Source: Marinobacter qingdaonensis
GTDB taxonomy: Bacteria > Pseudomonadota > Gammaproteobacteria > Pseudomonadales > Oleiphilaceae
Assembly: GCF_034555935.1 (NCBI RefSeq)
Contig: NZ_JAYDCJ010000005.1
Coordinates: 1-64,000 of the forward strand
Reading direction: 5' to 3'
DNA length: 64,000 nt
Shown: piece after piece, positions 1 through 12,807 of the stretch
How positions within the stretch are numbered: the stretch's first letter is position 1
Layout of the letters: each line of letters begins with the position of its first letter
Program-made: the position numbers and the translations under genes
The notes under the pieces: model-generated
Databases searched by the model: none
What the model saw: the letters and a program-made list of their open reading frames with translations, nothing else
Told to the model about the DNA's origin: nothing

Positions 1-14
1 CTTTTTAAAGAGCG
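1..14 (-). promoter_or_regulatory. boxA-like rRNA antitermination site
   Basis: Read on the minus strand, this stretch gives CGCTCTTTAAAAAG, close to the rRNA boxA consensus TGCTCTTTAACA that binds NusB/S10. It lies directly downstream of a boxB-like hairpin and three promoters, all pointing off the left edge. The 16S gene itself is not in the window, so the rRNA operon assignment is inferred. Confidence 0.7.
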
Positions 15-15
15 T

Positions 16-31
16 TTGAGCCGTTGCTCAA
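16..31 (-). other. boxB-like hairpin in rRNA leader
   Basis: Perfect 6-bp stem (TTGAGC/GCTCAA) with a 4-nt loop, immediately upstream of the boxA-like site in the leftward transcript. A hairpin followed by boxA is the usual layout of rRNA leaders. Confidence 0.6.
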
Positions 32-43
32 TCAAGGCCGCGT

Positions 44-71
44 ATTCTACATCGCTTCGCCGCCTTGTCAA
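44..71 (-). promoter_or_regulatory. Tandem rRNA-type sigma70 promoter, proximal copy
   Basis: On the minus strand TTGACA (66-71), a 16-bp spacer and TAGAAT (44-49). It is the nearest to the edge of three near-identical promoters; the region upstream (72-90) is A/T-rich. Confidence 0.75.
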
Positions 72-148
72 CCGTTTATTTTCAACTCGTTTCCGCTTCC
101 GAAAACCGCCGAAAATCTAACCGGCTTACTGCTTGTTTCGAGGCGCGC

Positions 149-176
149 ATTCTACAGCGAATCGCTACCTTGTCAA
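149..176 (-). promoter_or_regulatory. Tandem rRNA-type sigma70 promoter, middle copy
   Basis: On the minus strand TTGACA (171-176), a 16-bp spacer and TAGAAT (149-154), followed by a GCGC-rich discriminator as expected for stringently controlled promoters. An A/T-rich stretch (about 185-220) upstream could serve as an UP element. Confidence 0.75.
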
Positions 177-280
177 CCGCCTTCTGAAGAATTTTGAAAC
201 TCAATTTCTTCAAGCTTTTCAAACGGTTGCTTCTTTGGTTGGCCGCTGCGTCAGTGGCTTGTCCCTCAGAAGTGGTGCGC

Positions 281-308
281 ATTCTACAGGCGTCAGAGAA
301 ACTGTCAA
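281..308 (-). promoter_or_regulatory. Tandem rRNA-type sigma70 promoter, distal copy
   Basis: On the minus strand TTGACA (303-308), a 16-bp spacer and TAGAAT (281-286), then a GCGC discriminator. The A/T-rich run at about 313-330, just upstream of the -35, looks like an UP element. Confidence 0.75.
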
Positions 309-397
309 CGCGGTTTTTTGATTTATTTATCGGGGTTTCGGTTTCCACCTACATGGACGGTTAAAAAGCCACCAGATCGAGCACTGTTTGAGCAGTT

Positions 398-1020
398 TCA
401 GCCCTTTCTCAGGGGGATCAGGGTCGACCAACCAAACCAGACACCCCGAAGCGCCAACAGACACACCAGCATCACCCCGTAACCGACCATCTCACCGATG
501 TCACTTCGGGCCTGCCAGACAAAATGGAGCCAGGCAAAGACGACCGCCACGTAGATCAATCGATGCAGGGGCTTCCATCGCTTTCCCAGGCGCTTGACCA
601 TGCCTTTGGTGGACGTGAGAGCCAATGGGACCAGGCTCAGAAAGGCGAATGCGCCGAGGATGATGTAAGGACGTTTGGTGAAGGTCGCCCACAAATCGGT
701 CCAGCCGAGAATGAACTGGAGAAAGGACAGCACGTGCAGGCAAGCATAGAAAAACGCGAACAAACCGAGCATCCGGCGCACCCTGATCCAGCCCGACCAT
801 CCGGTCCATCTTTTCAATGGGGTCATGCATAAGGTCGCCAACAACAACTGGAAGGCAGCAAGCCCGAACGACTCGGTGATCACCTGCCCCGGGTCCGGCC
901 CCAGGTCTCGAGTGAGGATGCGCCCCAGCAACATCAGCAACGGGACCAGAGCAAGGACGGCGACTCCCAGGCGGAAGAGCAGCAACCACCTGGGGTCTCG
1001 GCTCCGAACCGTCATGGGCA

Positions 1021-1021
<1 letters not shown>
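398..1021 (-). CDS. msrQ: MsrQ, heme-containing membrane subunit of the MsrPQ methionine sulfoxide reductase
   Basis: A 207-residue integral membrane protein of the YedZ/MsrQ family. About six hydrophobic segments are visible (roughly residues 11-33, 48-66, 82-105, 117-134, 153-170 and 178-195), with the histidines that bind heme in this family. MsrQ passes electrons from the quinone pool or flavin reductase to periplasmic MsrP, which repairs oxidised methionines in envelope proteins. Its ATG overlaps the msrP stop (TGATG), so the two are translationally coupled. A second in-frame ATG two codons in is an alternative start. The downstream region is the divergently oriented-looking rRNA promoter block, which in fact reads the same way (leftward). 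Confidence 0.9.
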
Positions 1022-1995
<974 letters not shown>

Positions 1996-2064
1996 CGGAA
2001 CTCTCCGTTCAATCCACGGGCGTTAAGCACTGAGGAAGTTGACCGGAGGTTCCGTTCAAAATTC

Positions 2065-2082
2065 CCGGGTCGTGGGACCCGG
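2065..2082 (-). terminator. Putative terminator downstream of pssA
   Basis: A 7-bp stem CCGGGTC/GACCCGG with a 4-nt loop lies just after the pssA stop and is followed, in the leftward direction, by a short T-rich run (GAATTTTG). The U-tract is weak, so this is tentative. Confidence 0.45.
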
Positions 2083-2092
2083 CGTCAGCGCT

Positions 2093-2938
2093 TCAGGACG
2101 ACGTGCCCGGAGCGCGGCGAGGCTTTCTGCGGAACAGGGCGCGCACTGGCCCGGACAGGGCGTAAATCAGGAAACCGGTGAAGAGTACGGTCGCCGGATC
2201 CAGCGCGATCACCACGAAGATCAGTACCACCAACAAGATGGCTGCAAACGGTACCCGACCGCGCATGTCCAGATCCTTGAAACTGCGGTACAGAATGTTG
2301 CTCACCATCATCACACCGGTGCCACCGACCACCACTATGGTCAACAGCGTCAACCAGGAAGCGGGCTCGAACAGGTGGAAACACCAGACCAATCCGGCCA
2401 CACAGGCGGCGGCCGCAGGACTCGGCAAACCAACAAAGTATTTCTTGTCGACCGAGCCGATCTGAGTATTGAATCGCGCCAGCCGCAGGGCCGCACCGGC
2501 AACGTAGATGAAGGTGATGGCCCAGCCGACCTTGCCCAGGCCGTTCAGGGACCAGAAGAAGGCGACCAGGCCCGGGGCCACACCAAACGCCACCATATCG
2601 GCCAGGGAATCGTACTCTTCGCCGAATTTGCTCTGGGTATTGGTCATGCGCGCCACGCGACCATCCAGTCCGTCGAGAATCATGGACACGAAGATGGCAA
2701 TGGCGGCGTTGTCAAACATGCCGTTGGCCGCCGAGACGATCGCGTAGAACCCTGAAAACAGTGACGCCGTGGTCAAGGCATTGGGCAACAGGTATATACC
2801 TTTGCGCCGCACCGGCGCACCTTCCACCAGCTCCTCTTCAACCACTTCCCCGGCCTCGACTTCGTACTCGGCCGTTGGCTTGTGCTCGGCCCGCCCCTGC
2901 TGGGCGCTCACATCGGCGTTTTTCTTCTCGTCAGTCAT
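2093..2938 (-). CDS. pssA: CDP-diacylglycerol--serine O-phosphatidyltransferase
   Basis: A 281-residue membrane enzyme that condenses CDP-diacylglycerol with serine to make phosphatidylserine, the precursor of phosphatidylethanolamine. The CDP-alcohol phosphatidyltransferase signature is visible around residues 89-115 (DGLDGRVAR, then G...D...D in FGEEYDSLAD). Several transmembrane segments follow. The first ~45 residues form an acidic, probably cytosolic tail, followed by a basic RRKGIYLLPN entry into the membrane region. I prefer the ATG at 2938 because a GGAG lies 8 nt upstream; an ATG seven codons earlier lacks one. It follows ilvC but is separated from it by a strong terminator. Confidence 0.9.
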   Translation of the reverse strand: MTDEKKNADVSAQQGRAEHKPTAEYEVEAGEVVEEELVEGAPVRRKGIYLLPNALTTASLFSGFYAIVSAANGMFDNAAIAIFVSMILDGLDGRVARMTNTQSKFGEEYDSLADMVAFGVAPGLVAFFWSLNGLGKVGWAITFIYVAGAALRLARFNTQIGSVDKKYFVGLPSPAAAACVAGLVWCFHLFEPASWLTLLTIVVVGGTGVMMVSNILYRSFKDLDMRGRVPFAAILLVVLIFVVIALDPATVLFTGFLIYALSGPVRALFRRKPRRAPGTSS

Positions 2939-2977
2939 TCCCACAACTCCGGAAAGCATTTGGGCGGAGTATATACG

Positions 2978-3006
2978 AAAAACGCGGCCACCCGGGCCGC
3001 GTTTTT
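2978..3006 (-). terminator. Rho-independent terminator of the ilvIHC operon
   Basis: A perfect 12-bp stem (AAAAACGCGGCC / GGCCGCGTTTTT) with a 5-nt loop, 23 bases past the ilvC stop. In the leftward transcript it ends in a U-run. It lies only ~40 bp upstream of pssA, so pssA needs its own promoter or depends on read-through. Confidence 0.85.
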
Positions 3007-3028
3007 CCAGAACCAGTCGGAAACCCGA

Positions 3029-4057
<1,029 letters not shown>

Positions 4058-4109
4058 TTATTTATAGTGGCCCCATCGGGCCATGATGTTCGATTCGTAT
4101 CAATAGCCG

Positions 4110-4601
4110 TTACAGGCTGAGTACCTTCTCGCCGCGGGCAATACCCGAGACACCGGTGCGCACCACTTCAAGCACACCGGACGTACCCACTGCCTGGATA
4201 AAGCCATCCAGCTTTTCGCTGTCGCCCGCCAGCTGCACGGTATAGACCGAGCTGGTGACATCGACGATCTGGCCCCGGAAGATATCCACGGTACGCTTGA
4301 TTTCAGCTCGCTGGGAGCCGGTGGCCTTGAGCTTGACCAGCATCAGCTCGCGCTCGATGTGGGAGCCCTCGGTCAGGTCCACCAGCTTGACCACTTCGAT
4401 GAGCTTGTTGAGCTGCTTGGTGATCTGCTCGATGACCTTGTCCGACCCGGTGGTGGTTACCGTCAGACGGGACAGGGTCTCGTCCTCGGTCGGGGCCACG
4501 GTCAGGGTTTCAATGTTGTAGTTGCGCTGGGAAAACAGCCCGACCACACGGGACAGCGCGCCAGGTTCGTTTTCAAGCAGAACGGAAATGATTCGACGCA
4601 T
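4110..4601 (-). CDS. ilvH: Acetolactate synthase small (regulatory) subunit
   Basis: A 163-residue regulatory subunit with an N-terminal ACT domain (MRRIISVLLENEPGALSRV) that binds valine and confers feedback inhibition on the large subunit. The reading frame extends upstream, but the ATG at 4601 fits the family N-terminus and lies only 2 nt after the ilvI stop, with a GGAGAGGG ribosome-binding site inside the ilvI tail. The two subunits should therefore be made in a coupled way. Confidence 0.95.
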   Translation of the reverse strand: MRRIISVLLENEPGALSRVVGLFSQRNYNIETLTVAPTEDETLSRLTVTTTGSDKVIEQITKQLNKLIEVVKLVDLTEGSHIERELMLVKLKATGSQRAEIKRTVDIFRGQIVDVTSSVYTVQLAGDSEKLDGFIQAVGTSGVLEVVRTGVSGIARGEKVLSL

Positions 4602-4603
4602 GA

Positions 4604-6322
4604 TCACACCCTCTCCGTCTTGCTGAGCCACATGTCCTTCATGGACCCGCGGGCTACCTGCATCGGATAGACGTGCTCAAAGCGGTCCACATAAATGTCG
4701 ACAAACACCAGCTCATCCTTCATCGCCAGCACTTCTTTCAGCTTGGTTTCGAGATCGGCTTTCTTGTCGATCACCACGCCCTTATGGCCATAGGCTTCCG
4801 CCAGCTTGGTGAAGTCCGGCAGGGACTCCATGTAGGACTGGGAATGACGGGACTCGTAGTTCATGTCCTGCCACTGCTTGACCATGCCCAGGGCCTGGTT
4901 GTTCAGGTTGATGATCTTCACCGGCAGGTTGTACTGCTTGCAGGTGGACAGCTCCTGGATATTCATCTGGATACTGCCTTCACCGGTAATGCACAGCACT
5001 TCGTCGTCCGGGTGGGTCAGCTTGACACCCATGGCGGCCGGCAGACCAAAGCCCATGGTGCCCAGACCACCGGAGTTGATCCACCGGTTGGGCTTGTCGA
5101 ACTTGTAGTACTGGGCCGCAAACATCTGGTGCTGCCCCACGTCCGAGGTGACGAACGCCTCGCCGTTGGTCAGCCGGCACAGCAGCTCGATGACTTCCTG
5201 AGGCTTGATGACATCGTCGCTGGTCTCGTAGCGCATGCCATGGAAGGCACGCCACTCGTCGATCTGCTTCCACCAGGCCGCGATGGCATCGGCGTCCGGC
5301 TTGGCTTTGCTTTCCTTGACCAAGGCCTGCATCTCTTTCAGCACCGCATCAACCGGGCCCACAATGGGCACGTCGGCATCGACGGTCTTGGAGATGGAAG
5401 CCGGGTCGATGTCGATGTGGATGATGCGCGCGCCCGGACAGAACTTCTCGGTCGCGTTGGTGACACGGTCATCGAACCGCGCGCCGACGCAGAGAATGAG
5501 ATCCGAATGGTGCATCGCCATATTGGCTTCATAGGTGCCGTGCATGCCAAGCCAGCCGAGGTGTTGCTTGTCGCTGGCCGGGTAGCAGCCAATACCCATC
5601 AGGGTGTTGGTAATGGGGTACCCGAGGGTGCGCACCAGATCCGTCAACTGGTCGGAGGCCTTGCCGAGAATGACGCCGCCGCCGGCGTAGATCACCGGGC
5701 GACGGGCCGCCAGCAGCATGTCGACCGCTTTCTTGATTTGCCCGGCGTGGCCACGGATGGCCGGATTGTAGGAGCGCAGCTTCACCTTTTTCGGGTAAGC
5801 GTATTCGTAGCGCTCGTTCGGCGTGGTCATATCCTTGGGGATATCAACAACCACCGGGCCAGGACGGCCGGTTGCCGCGATGTAGTAGGCCTTGCGAATC
5901 ACCTCCGGAATCTCTTCCGGATGACGGACACTGAGGTTGTGCTTAACGACCGGCCGCGAAACACCGATCATGTCGGTTTCCTGGAAGGCGTCCTCACCAA
6001 TCAGTGTGGATGCAACCTGACCGCACAGAACCACCATGGGGATGGAATCCATAAAGGCGGTGGCGATGCCGGTAATGGTGTTGGTGGCTCCAGGACCCGA
6101 GGTCACCAGTACGGTACCTGGTTTTCCGGTCGCCCGGGCATAGCCGTCGGCCATATGGACCGCTGCCTGCTCGTGCCGAACCAGAATGTGCTTGACTTTG
6201 TCCTGCCTGAACAACGCGTCATAGATATGCAGCGCTGCACCACCCGGATAGCCGTATATGTATTCGATCCCTTCGTCCTGCAGGGAGCGAATCAGCATAT
6301 CGGCGCCAGACAATAACTCCAC
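4604..6322 (-). CDS. ilvI: Acetolactate synthase large (catalytic) subunit
   Basis: A 572-residue thiamine diphosphate and FAD-dependent enzyme for the first common step of branched-chain amino acid synthesis. The N-terminal TPP-binding domain starts at [18 protein letters not shown] and contains the catalytic glutamate region near [16 protein letters not shown]. The C-terminal domain has the TPP/Mg motif GEGSIQMN...NN. First gene of ilvI-ilvH-ilvC. It could equally be labelled ilvB or ilvG; ilvI is used because ilvH follows directly. A long leader lies upstream. Confidence 0.95.
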   Translation of the reverse strand: MELLSGADMLIRSLQDEGIEYIYGYPGGAALHIYDALFRQDKVKHILVRHEQAAVHMADGYARATGKPGTVLVTSGPGATNTITGIATAFMDSIPMVVLCGQVASTLIGEDAFQETDMIGVSRPVVKHNLSVRHPEEIPEVIRKAYYIAATGRPGPVVVDIPKDMTTPNERYEYAYPKKVKLRSYNPAIRGHAGQIKKAVDMLLAARRPVIYAGGGVILGKASDQLTDLVRTLGYPITNTLMGIGCYPASDKQHLGWLGMHGTYEANMAMHHSDLILCVGARFDDRVTNATEKFCPGARIIHIDIDPASISKTVDADVPIVGPVDAVLKEMQALVKESKAKPDADAIAAWWKQIDEWRAFHGMRYETSDDVIKPQEVIELLCRLTNGEAFVTSDVGQHQMFAAQYYKFDKPNRWINSGGLGTMGFGLPAAMGVKLTHPDDEVLCITGEGSIQMNIQELSTCKQYNLPVKIINLNNQALGMVKQWQDMNYESRHSQSYMESLPDFTKLAEAYGHKGVVIDKKADLETKLKEVLAMKDELVFVDIYVDRFEHVYPMQVARGSMKDMWLSKTERV

Positions 6323-6353
6323 GGTTTTCTACCCTCTTCTACGAGTGAATGAG

Positions 6354-6368
6354 CCGGGCCACGCCCGG
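6354..6368 (-). other. Hairpin in the ilvI leader
   Basis: A 6-bp G/C-only stem (CCGGGC/GCCCGG) with a 3-nt loop, 32 nt upstream of the ilvI start in the leader transcript. No U-run follows, so it is not a classical terminator; it could take part in leader folding. Confidence 0.4.
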
Positions 6369-6613
6369 TTGCCTGGATTCACGGTTTCCCTGCTTCTTGT
6401 GAAAGCGGAACCGGCTACTCCTCCACACCTTGTAAGAGGTTGTCTCCTGGCCAGCCGCCCTCCTGAGGGTTGCGGAGAACGGCCAATCAACGGGTTGCAC
6501 GTAAGCAACAACCATCCCGCGACGACGGCGCGGTGCGTTCAGTGTGGTGTTAAACGGGGGATACTCGCTCGGGATTGCCTGCCGTATTGACCCCAGTCTT
6601 CAGGCAATCGGTA

Positions 6614-6641
6614 ATTCTGACAGCGGGAAACTCCCTGTCAA
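6614..6641 (-). promoter_or_regulatory. Candidate sigma70 promoter of ilvIHC
   Basis: On the minus strand TTGACA (6636-6641), a 16-bp spacer and CAGAAT (6614-6619). This predicts a leader of roughly 285 nt before ilvI. The leader contains several inverted repeats and a short frame beginning with valine-rich codons (6339-6515). Apart from these, I see no gene in the 514 bp between ilvI and the next gene. Confidence 0.5.
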
Positions 6642-6836
6642 TAGGCGCCACGCCTTTCCAGCGCCTTTCTGGCCTCGGGTTTGGCCAACCACCACCAATT
6701 GCCTACAGAGTTTTGAACCAGACGGAAGAAAAATCCCGATTTGGATGGCATGATAACCAAGCATCGACGGAATCAAGGACCTGGCGGCTGGAATTGGCCG
6801 ACCACCGGGCGCAGTGACCAGACGACGAGTAAAGCC

Positions 6837-7310
6837 ATGAACAAGAAAATCTTGACGCTGACCCTTCTTATTGCATCCGCACCTGGCCTCGCCCTGGCCG
6901 CTTCCGTTTATAAATGGACGGATGAAAACGGCGTGACCCACTTTGGCGACAGGCAGCCGACCGGGAAACAGTCCGAGAAACTGAATGTACGCTCCGGGAC
7001 CGCATCGCAATCGGGTTCAGAGCGCAAAAGTCCGCAGGAGCAGCTGAAGGAGCTGCAACAACGTCAGGATGACCAGGCTGTAAGCCAGCGGTCGAGAGCG
7101 GTCCAGGAGGCGCAAGCCAAGCAGCGGGAAGCAAACTGCGCGACCGCACGCGCCAATCTGGACGCGATCGACAGCAATGCCCGGATTCGGGTCGAGGAAA
7201 ACGGCGAGCAACGGTATCTGTCACCGGAAGAAATAGCCGAACAGCGCGCCAAAGCGCGTCAGATCGCCCAAGAAAATTGCGGTCCGCAATCTGCCCAAAC
7301 AATGCAGTAG
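6837..7310 (+). CDS. DUF4124-domain exported protein
   Basis: A 157-residue protein with a clear Sec signal peptide (MNKKILTLTLLIASAPGLALA) followed immediately by a DUF4124 motif, SVYKWTDENGVTHFGDRQP. The rest is Gln/Arg/Glu-rich and likely coiled-coil (about residues 60-110), then a short region with two cysteines. DUF4124 proteins are periplasmic and of unknown function. I chose the ATG at 6837 because the signal peptide begins there; the frame stays open upstream but codes for nothing that resembles a protein. It is convergent with clpB, with a hairpin between them. Confidence 0.8.
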   Translation: MNKKILTLTLLIASAPGLALAASVYKWTDENGVTHFGDRQPTGKQSEKLNVRSGTASQSGSERKSPQEQLKELQQRQDDQAVSQRSRAVQEAQAKQREANCATARANLDAIDSNARIRVEENGEQRYLSPEEIAEQRAKARQIAQENCGPQSAQTMQ

Positions 7311-7320
7311 TGAAAGAACC

Positions 7321-7351
7321 GGGGAGGCAGACGATGAACAGCTGCCTCCCC
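7321..7351. terminator. Hairpin between convergent DUF4124 gene and clpB
   Basis: A 10-bp perfect stem (GGGGAGGCAG/CTGCCTCCCC) with an 11-nt loop lies between the two convergent stop codons. It lacks a strong U-tract on either strand, so it may stabilise 3' ends or act as a weak bidirectional terminator. Confidence 0.5.
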
Positions 7352-7359
7352 CAGTTCAG

Positions 7360-9936
<2,577 letters not shown>

Positions 9937-10016
9937 AGATTTCGTTCCCCAATTCGGTGATCCGAGAGGTCGGCGCGGCGCAGGCCACGCCAACATCCGT
10001 CGGGCTTTGATTCTTA

Positions 10017-10044
10017 ATGTAGGGGCAAGCGGGGGGACTTCAAG
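10017..10044 (-). promoter_or_regulatory. Sigma32 heat-shock promoter of clpB
   Basis: On the minus strand CTTGAAG (10038-10044), a 12-bp spacer and CCCCTACAT (10017-10025), matching the sigma32 consensus CTTGAAA / CCCCATNT with typical spacing. The predicted start lies about 70-75 nt before the clpB ATG. Confidence 0.75.
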
Positions 10045-10103
10045 CGGCGGGCATGGCAAGCGACGGGAAGATTGACGGACATCAAGATCCGCTCAGAGCG
10101 GCA

Positions 10104-10853
10104 TCAGTCGGCCAGCCAAATCAGGCAGGCCATGCGACCAGTCTGGCCATCCCGGCGGTAGGAATAGAAGCGTTCAGGGTCCGACACGGTGCACAGTGAG
10201 CCACCGTAAATCTGGGTCACGCCGGCTGCCGCCAGCCGCAGCCGAGCCAGCTCGTAAATGTTGGCCATGCAGTGACCTGGGCGTGCGCCCTGTGCGGAGA
10301 AGGCCGCATCTGCCCGGGCATCCTGGGCCACAAACGCGGCGCGCACCTCGGGCCCCACCTCGAAATGCCCGGGGCCGATGGCCGGCCCGAGCCAGGCCAG
10401 CAACTCTCCGGCGGGCTCCTCGAAGCCGGCAACCACGGCTTCGAGGACGCCATCACACAGGCCACGCCAGCCGCCGTGGGCAGCGGCGACCCGGGTTCCA
10501 GACCGGTTGCAGAACAGTACCGGCAGACAATCGGCGGTCATGATGGCGCAAACCTGGCCCGGCTGGTCGGCCAGGGCGGCATCGGCCTCCGGCACGCCGG
10601 GTGCCGGCAACCGGACCAACCCGGTACCGTGCACCTGGGACAACCAGGCAATGGCGTCGTCCTCCAGTTGCAGGGCGCGGGCCAGCCGACGGCGGTTTTC
10701 CCGAACGTGGTCGGCATCGTCGCCCACGTGACTGCCCAGGTTCAATGAGTCCCAGGGCGCGCCGCTGACACCGCCAGCCCGGGTCGTGCTGATGGCGCGA
10801 ACGTTGGCCGGCGCGGGCCACTCGGGCCGAATCAGACGCGGCTCAGAACTCAC
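10104..10853 (-). CDS. pgeF: PgeF/YfiH-family purine nucleoside phosphorylase (laccase-domain, LACC1-like)
   Basis: A 249-residue member of the Cu-oxidase_4 / LACC1 family, formerly called polyphenol oxidase YfiH. Family motifs are present: QVHGTG, TADCLPVLF, and AAAHGGWRGL, whose Cys and His residues form the metal/active site. Family members act on purine nucleosides, and some have been linked to editing of peptidoglycan precursors. I favour the GTG at 10853, where the family-like VSSEPRLIRPEW begins; it overlaps the rluD end by 11 nt. An ATG at 10874 is an alternative. The order rluD-pgeF followed nearby by clpB is common in Pseudomonas relatives. Confidence 0.85.
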   Translation of the reverse strand: MSSEPRLIRPEWPAPANVRAISTTRAGGVSGAPWDSLNLGSHVGDDADHVRENRRRLARALQLEDDAIAWLSQVHGTGLVRLPAPGVPEADAALADQPGQVCAIMTADCLPVLFCNRSGTRVAAAHGGWRGLCDGVLEAVVAGFEEPAGELLAWLGPAIGPGHFEVGPEVRAAFVAQDARADAAFSAQGARPGHCMANIYELARLRLAAAGVTQIYGGSLCTVSDPERFYSYRRDGQTGRMACLIWLAD

Positions 10854-11820
10854 GGCGGTCAAGCTCTGCGGCATGCTGGCGCAGCACCGCAAGCAGTTGC
10901 ACCATATCGTCCGGCAGCGGCACTTCCCAGGACAGGATTTCTCCGGTTTCCGGGTGTTCTAGGGTCAACTGGCGGGCGTGCAGCGCCTGGCGATTGAACG
11001 CCGCCAGGGCCTCGCGCAGCTCCTCAGTCGTGCCCTTGGGCAAGCGCAGGCGGCCGCCATACAGCGGGTCTCCGACCAGCGGATGTTTGACGTGGGCCAT
11101 ATGAACACGGATCTGGTGGGTGCGCCCGCTTTCCAGTTTGCAGCGCACGTGGGTGTGGGCGGCAAACCGTTCGAACAGTCGGTAGTGAGTAACGGCGGCC
11201 TTGCCGGTCGGCACCACCGCCATCTTCTTCCGTTCCCGGGGGTGGCGACCAATGGGCGCATCCACGGTGGCGCCTCCGGTCAGGGTGCCGACCACCAGGG
11301 CATCGTATTCCCGGCCCATGGTGCGGGTCTGGAGCTGGTCAACCAGTGAGGTGTGCGCCACCAGGCTGCGGGCCGCGACCATGATGCCGGAGGTATCCTT
11401 GTCCAGCCGGTGCACGATGCCGGCCCGGGGCAGGTTCTCCACTTCCGGGGCGTAATTGAGCAGTGCGTTCACCAAGGTGCCGTCGGCGTGGCCGGCGGCC
11501 GGATGCACCACCAGCCCCGCCGGTTTGTTGATCACCAGCAGGTGCTCATCCTCGTAGACGATGTCGAGGGATATTTCTTCCGCCTGCCAGCTTACCTGGG
11601 CTTCGGGTTCGGCATCGAGGTCGAGCCGGTCGTCGAGCATGACCTTGTCCCGGGGCTTGCGCTGTTCGCCGTTGACCGTCAAGGCCCCGCTCTTGATCCA
11701 GCCCTGCAGGCGCGACCGGGAATGTTCCGGCATCAATTCGGCCGCGGCCTGATCCAGCCGGCGATCACTCAGATCGGGTGGTACAACGAAGCTGGCGGTA
11801 ATTCGGTTTTCTGATGACAT
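10843..11820 (-). CDS. rluD: RluD, 23S rRNA pseudouridine(1911/1915/1917) synthase
   Basis: A 325-residue RluA-family pseudouridine synthase. The N-terminal S4 RNA-binding domain spans about residues 18-65 (SRLQGWIKSGALTVNG), and the catalytic aspartate sits in HRLDKDTSGIMV near residue 140. It modifies helix 69 of 23S rRNA. It is divergent from bamD across a 132-bp gap, and its 3' end overlaps pgeF. The bamD-rluD neighbourhood is strongly conserved in gammaproteobacteria, which separates RluD from its paralogues RluA and RluC. Confidence 0.93.
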   Translation of the reverse strand: MSSENRITASFVVPPDLSDRRLDQAAAELMPEHSRSRLQGWIKSGALTVNGEQRKPRDKVMLDDRLDLDAEPEAQVSWQAEEISLDIVYEDEHLLVINKPAGLVVHPAAGHADGTLVNALLNYAPEVENLPRAGIVHRLDKDTSGIMVAARSLVAHTSLVDQLQTRTMGREYDALVVGTLTGGATVDAPIGRHPRERKKMAVVPTGKAAVTHYRLFERFAAHTHVRCKLESGRTHQIRVHMAHVKHPLVGDPLYGGRLRLPKGTTEELREALAAFNRQALHARQLTLEHPETGEILSWEVPLPDDMVQLLAVLRQHAAELDRREF

Positions 11821-11952
11821 TAAGCCCCCGGGGCCGGTGTGTTATCGTTTGGCAAGAAATGACAAACAGTCAGATGCACGCTGCACATGTGCGCGCTTCC
11901 CCGCTACAATGGCGGCGGTTTTGAATTTATCGACATTATACGGGATTCCGGC

Positions 11953-12786
11953 ATGAGATCAGTTGTCCGTTTACTGCTGCTGACCACCCTGGTGGCCATG
12001 ATCAGCGCCTGCGCCTCCAACCGACAGGAGGAGGTTCTGCCGGAAAAGACCTACTACGAGAATGCCCGTGAGGCCATGAACTCCGGTAATTTCAACGAGG
12101 CCGAGGAGAACCTGGACGCCCTGGAGACCTACTACCCGTTCGGCCGCTACGCCGAGCAGGCCCAGTTGGACCTGATTTTCGCCCGCTACCAGAATCTGGA
12201 CCTGGAAGGGGCCCGGGCGGCCGCGGATCGTTTCATGCGCCTGAACCCCCAGAGCGAGCACGCCGACTACGCCCTGTACATGCGCGGCCTGGCGTCTTAC
12301 AACCTGGACGTGGGGCTGGCCGCGCGCTATTTCCCGGTTGACGTGTCGGCCCGGGACCCCGGCGAACAGAGCCAGGCTTTCCAGGATTTTTCAGAGCTGC
12401 TGAACCGCTATCCGGACAGTCAGTACGTGGCCGACGCCCGTCAGCGTATGATCGCCATCCGCAACCGCATGGCGGAGCTGGAGATCTACGCCGCCCGCTA
12501 CTACATCAAACGCGAGGCGTACGTGGCGGCCAACAACCGGGCCCGTCACATCGTCGAAAACTACCCGACCTCGCCGGTGGTGGAAGAGGCACTGATCATC
12601 CTGGCCGAAACCTTCCGATTCCTGGAACTGAAAAAAGGCAGCCAGGACGCCATTGCCCTGCTCAGAACCAACTTCCCGAACAGCGAAGCGTTCAACGACG
12701 ACGGTGAATTCGACGCGGATGTGCTCAAGCGCGAGAATCGGTCACTGTCCAGCGTGGTCACCTTCGGCCTGATGGGCGACGAGTAG
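11953..12786 (+). CDS. bamD: BamD, outer membrane protein assembly lipoprotein
   Basis: A 277-residue lipoprotein of the BAM complex that inserts beta-barrel proteins into the outer membrane. The signal peptide ends in a lipobox (AMISAC, Cys near residue 20). TPR-like helices follow (YYENAREAMNSGNFNEAEENL, YPFGRYAEQAQLDLIFARY, SEHADYALYMRGLASY). The frame is open upstream, but the ATG at 11953 begins the signal peptide. It is divergent from rluD and convergent with nadE, with only 21 bp between the stops. Confidence 0.95.
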   Translation: MRSVVRLLLLTTLVAMISACASNRQEEVLPEKTYYENAREAMNSGNFNEAEENLDALETYYPFGRYAEQAQLDLIFARYQNLDLEGARAAADRFMRLNPQSEHADYALYMRGLASYNLDVGLAARYFPVDVSARDPGEQSQAFQDFSELLNRYPDSQYVADARQRMIAIRNRMAELEIYAARYYIKREAYVAANNRARHIVENYPTSPVVEEALIILAETFRFLELKKGSQDAIALLRTNFPNSEAFNDDGEFDADVLKRENRSLSSVVTFGLMGDE

Positions 12787-12807
12787 TCGCCCACCGCCTT
12801 TGCCCGT

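Noticed and set aside
1..397. Small open frames at 82-348 (minus) and 133-321 (plus)
   Set aside because: The region is fully explained by tandem promoters and an rRNA leader; the frames have no ribosome-binding site or recognisable domain.
4673..6316. A 547-codon open frame on the plus strand opposite ilvI
   Set aside because: It lies wholly antisense to a clear acetolactate synthase, has no family motif, and long antisense frames are expected in G+C-rich genes.
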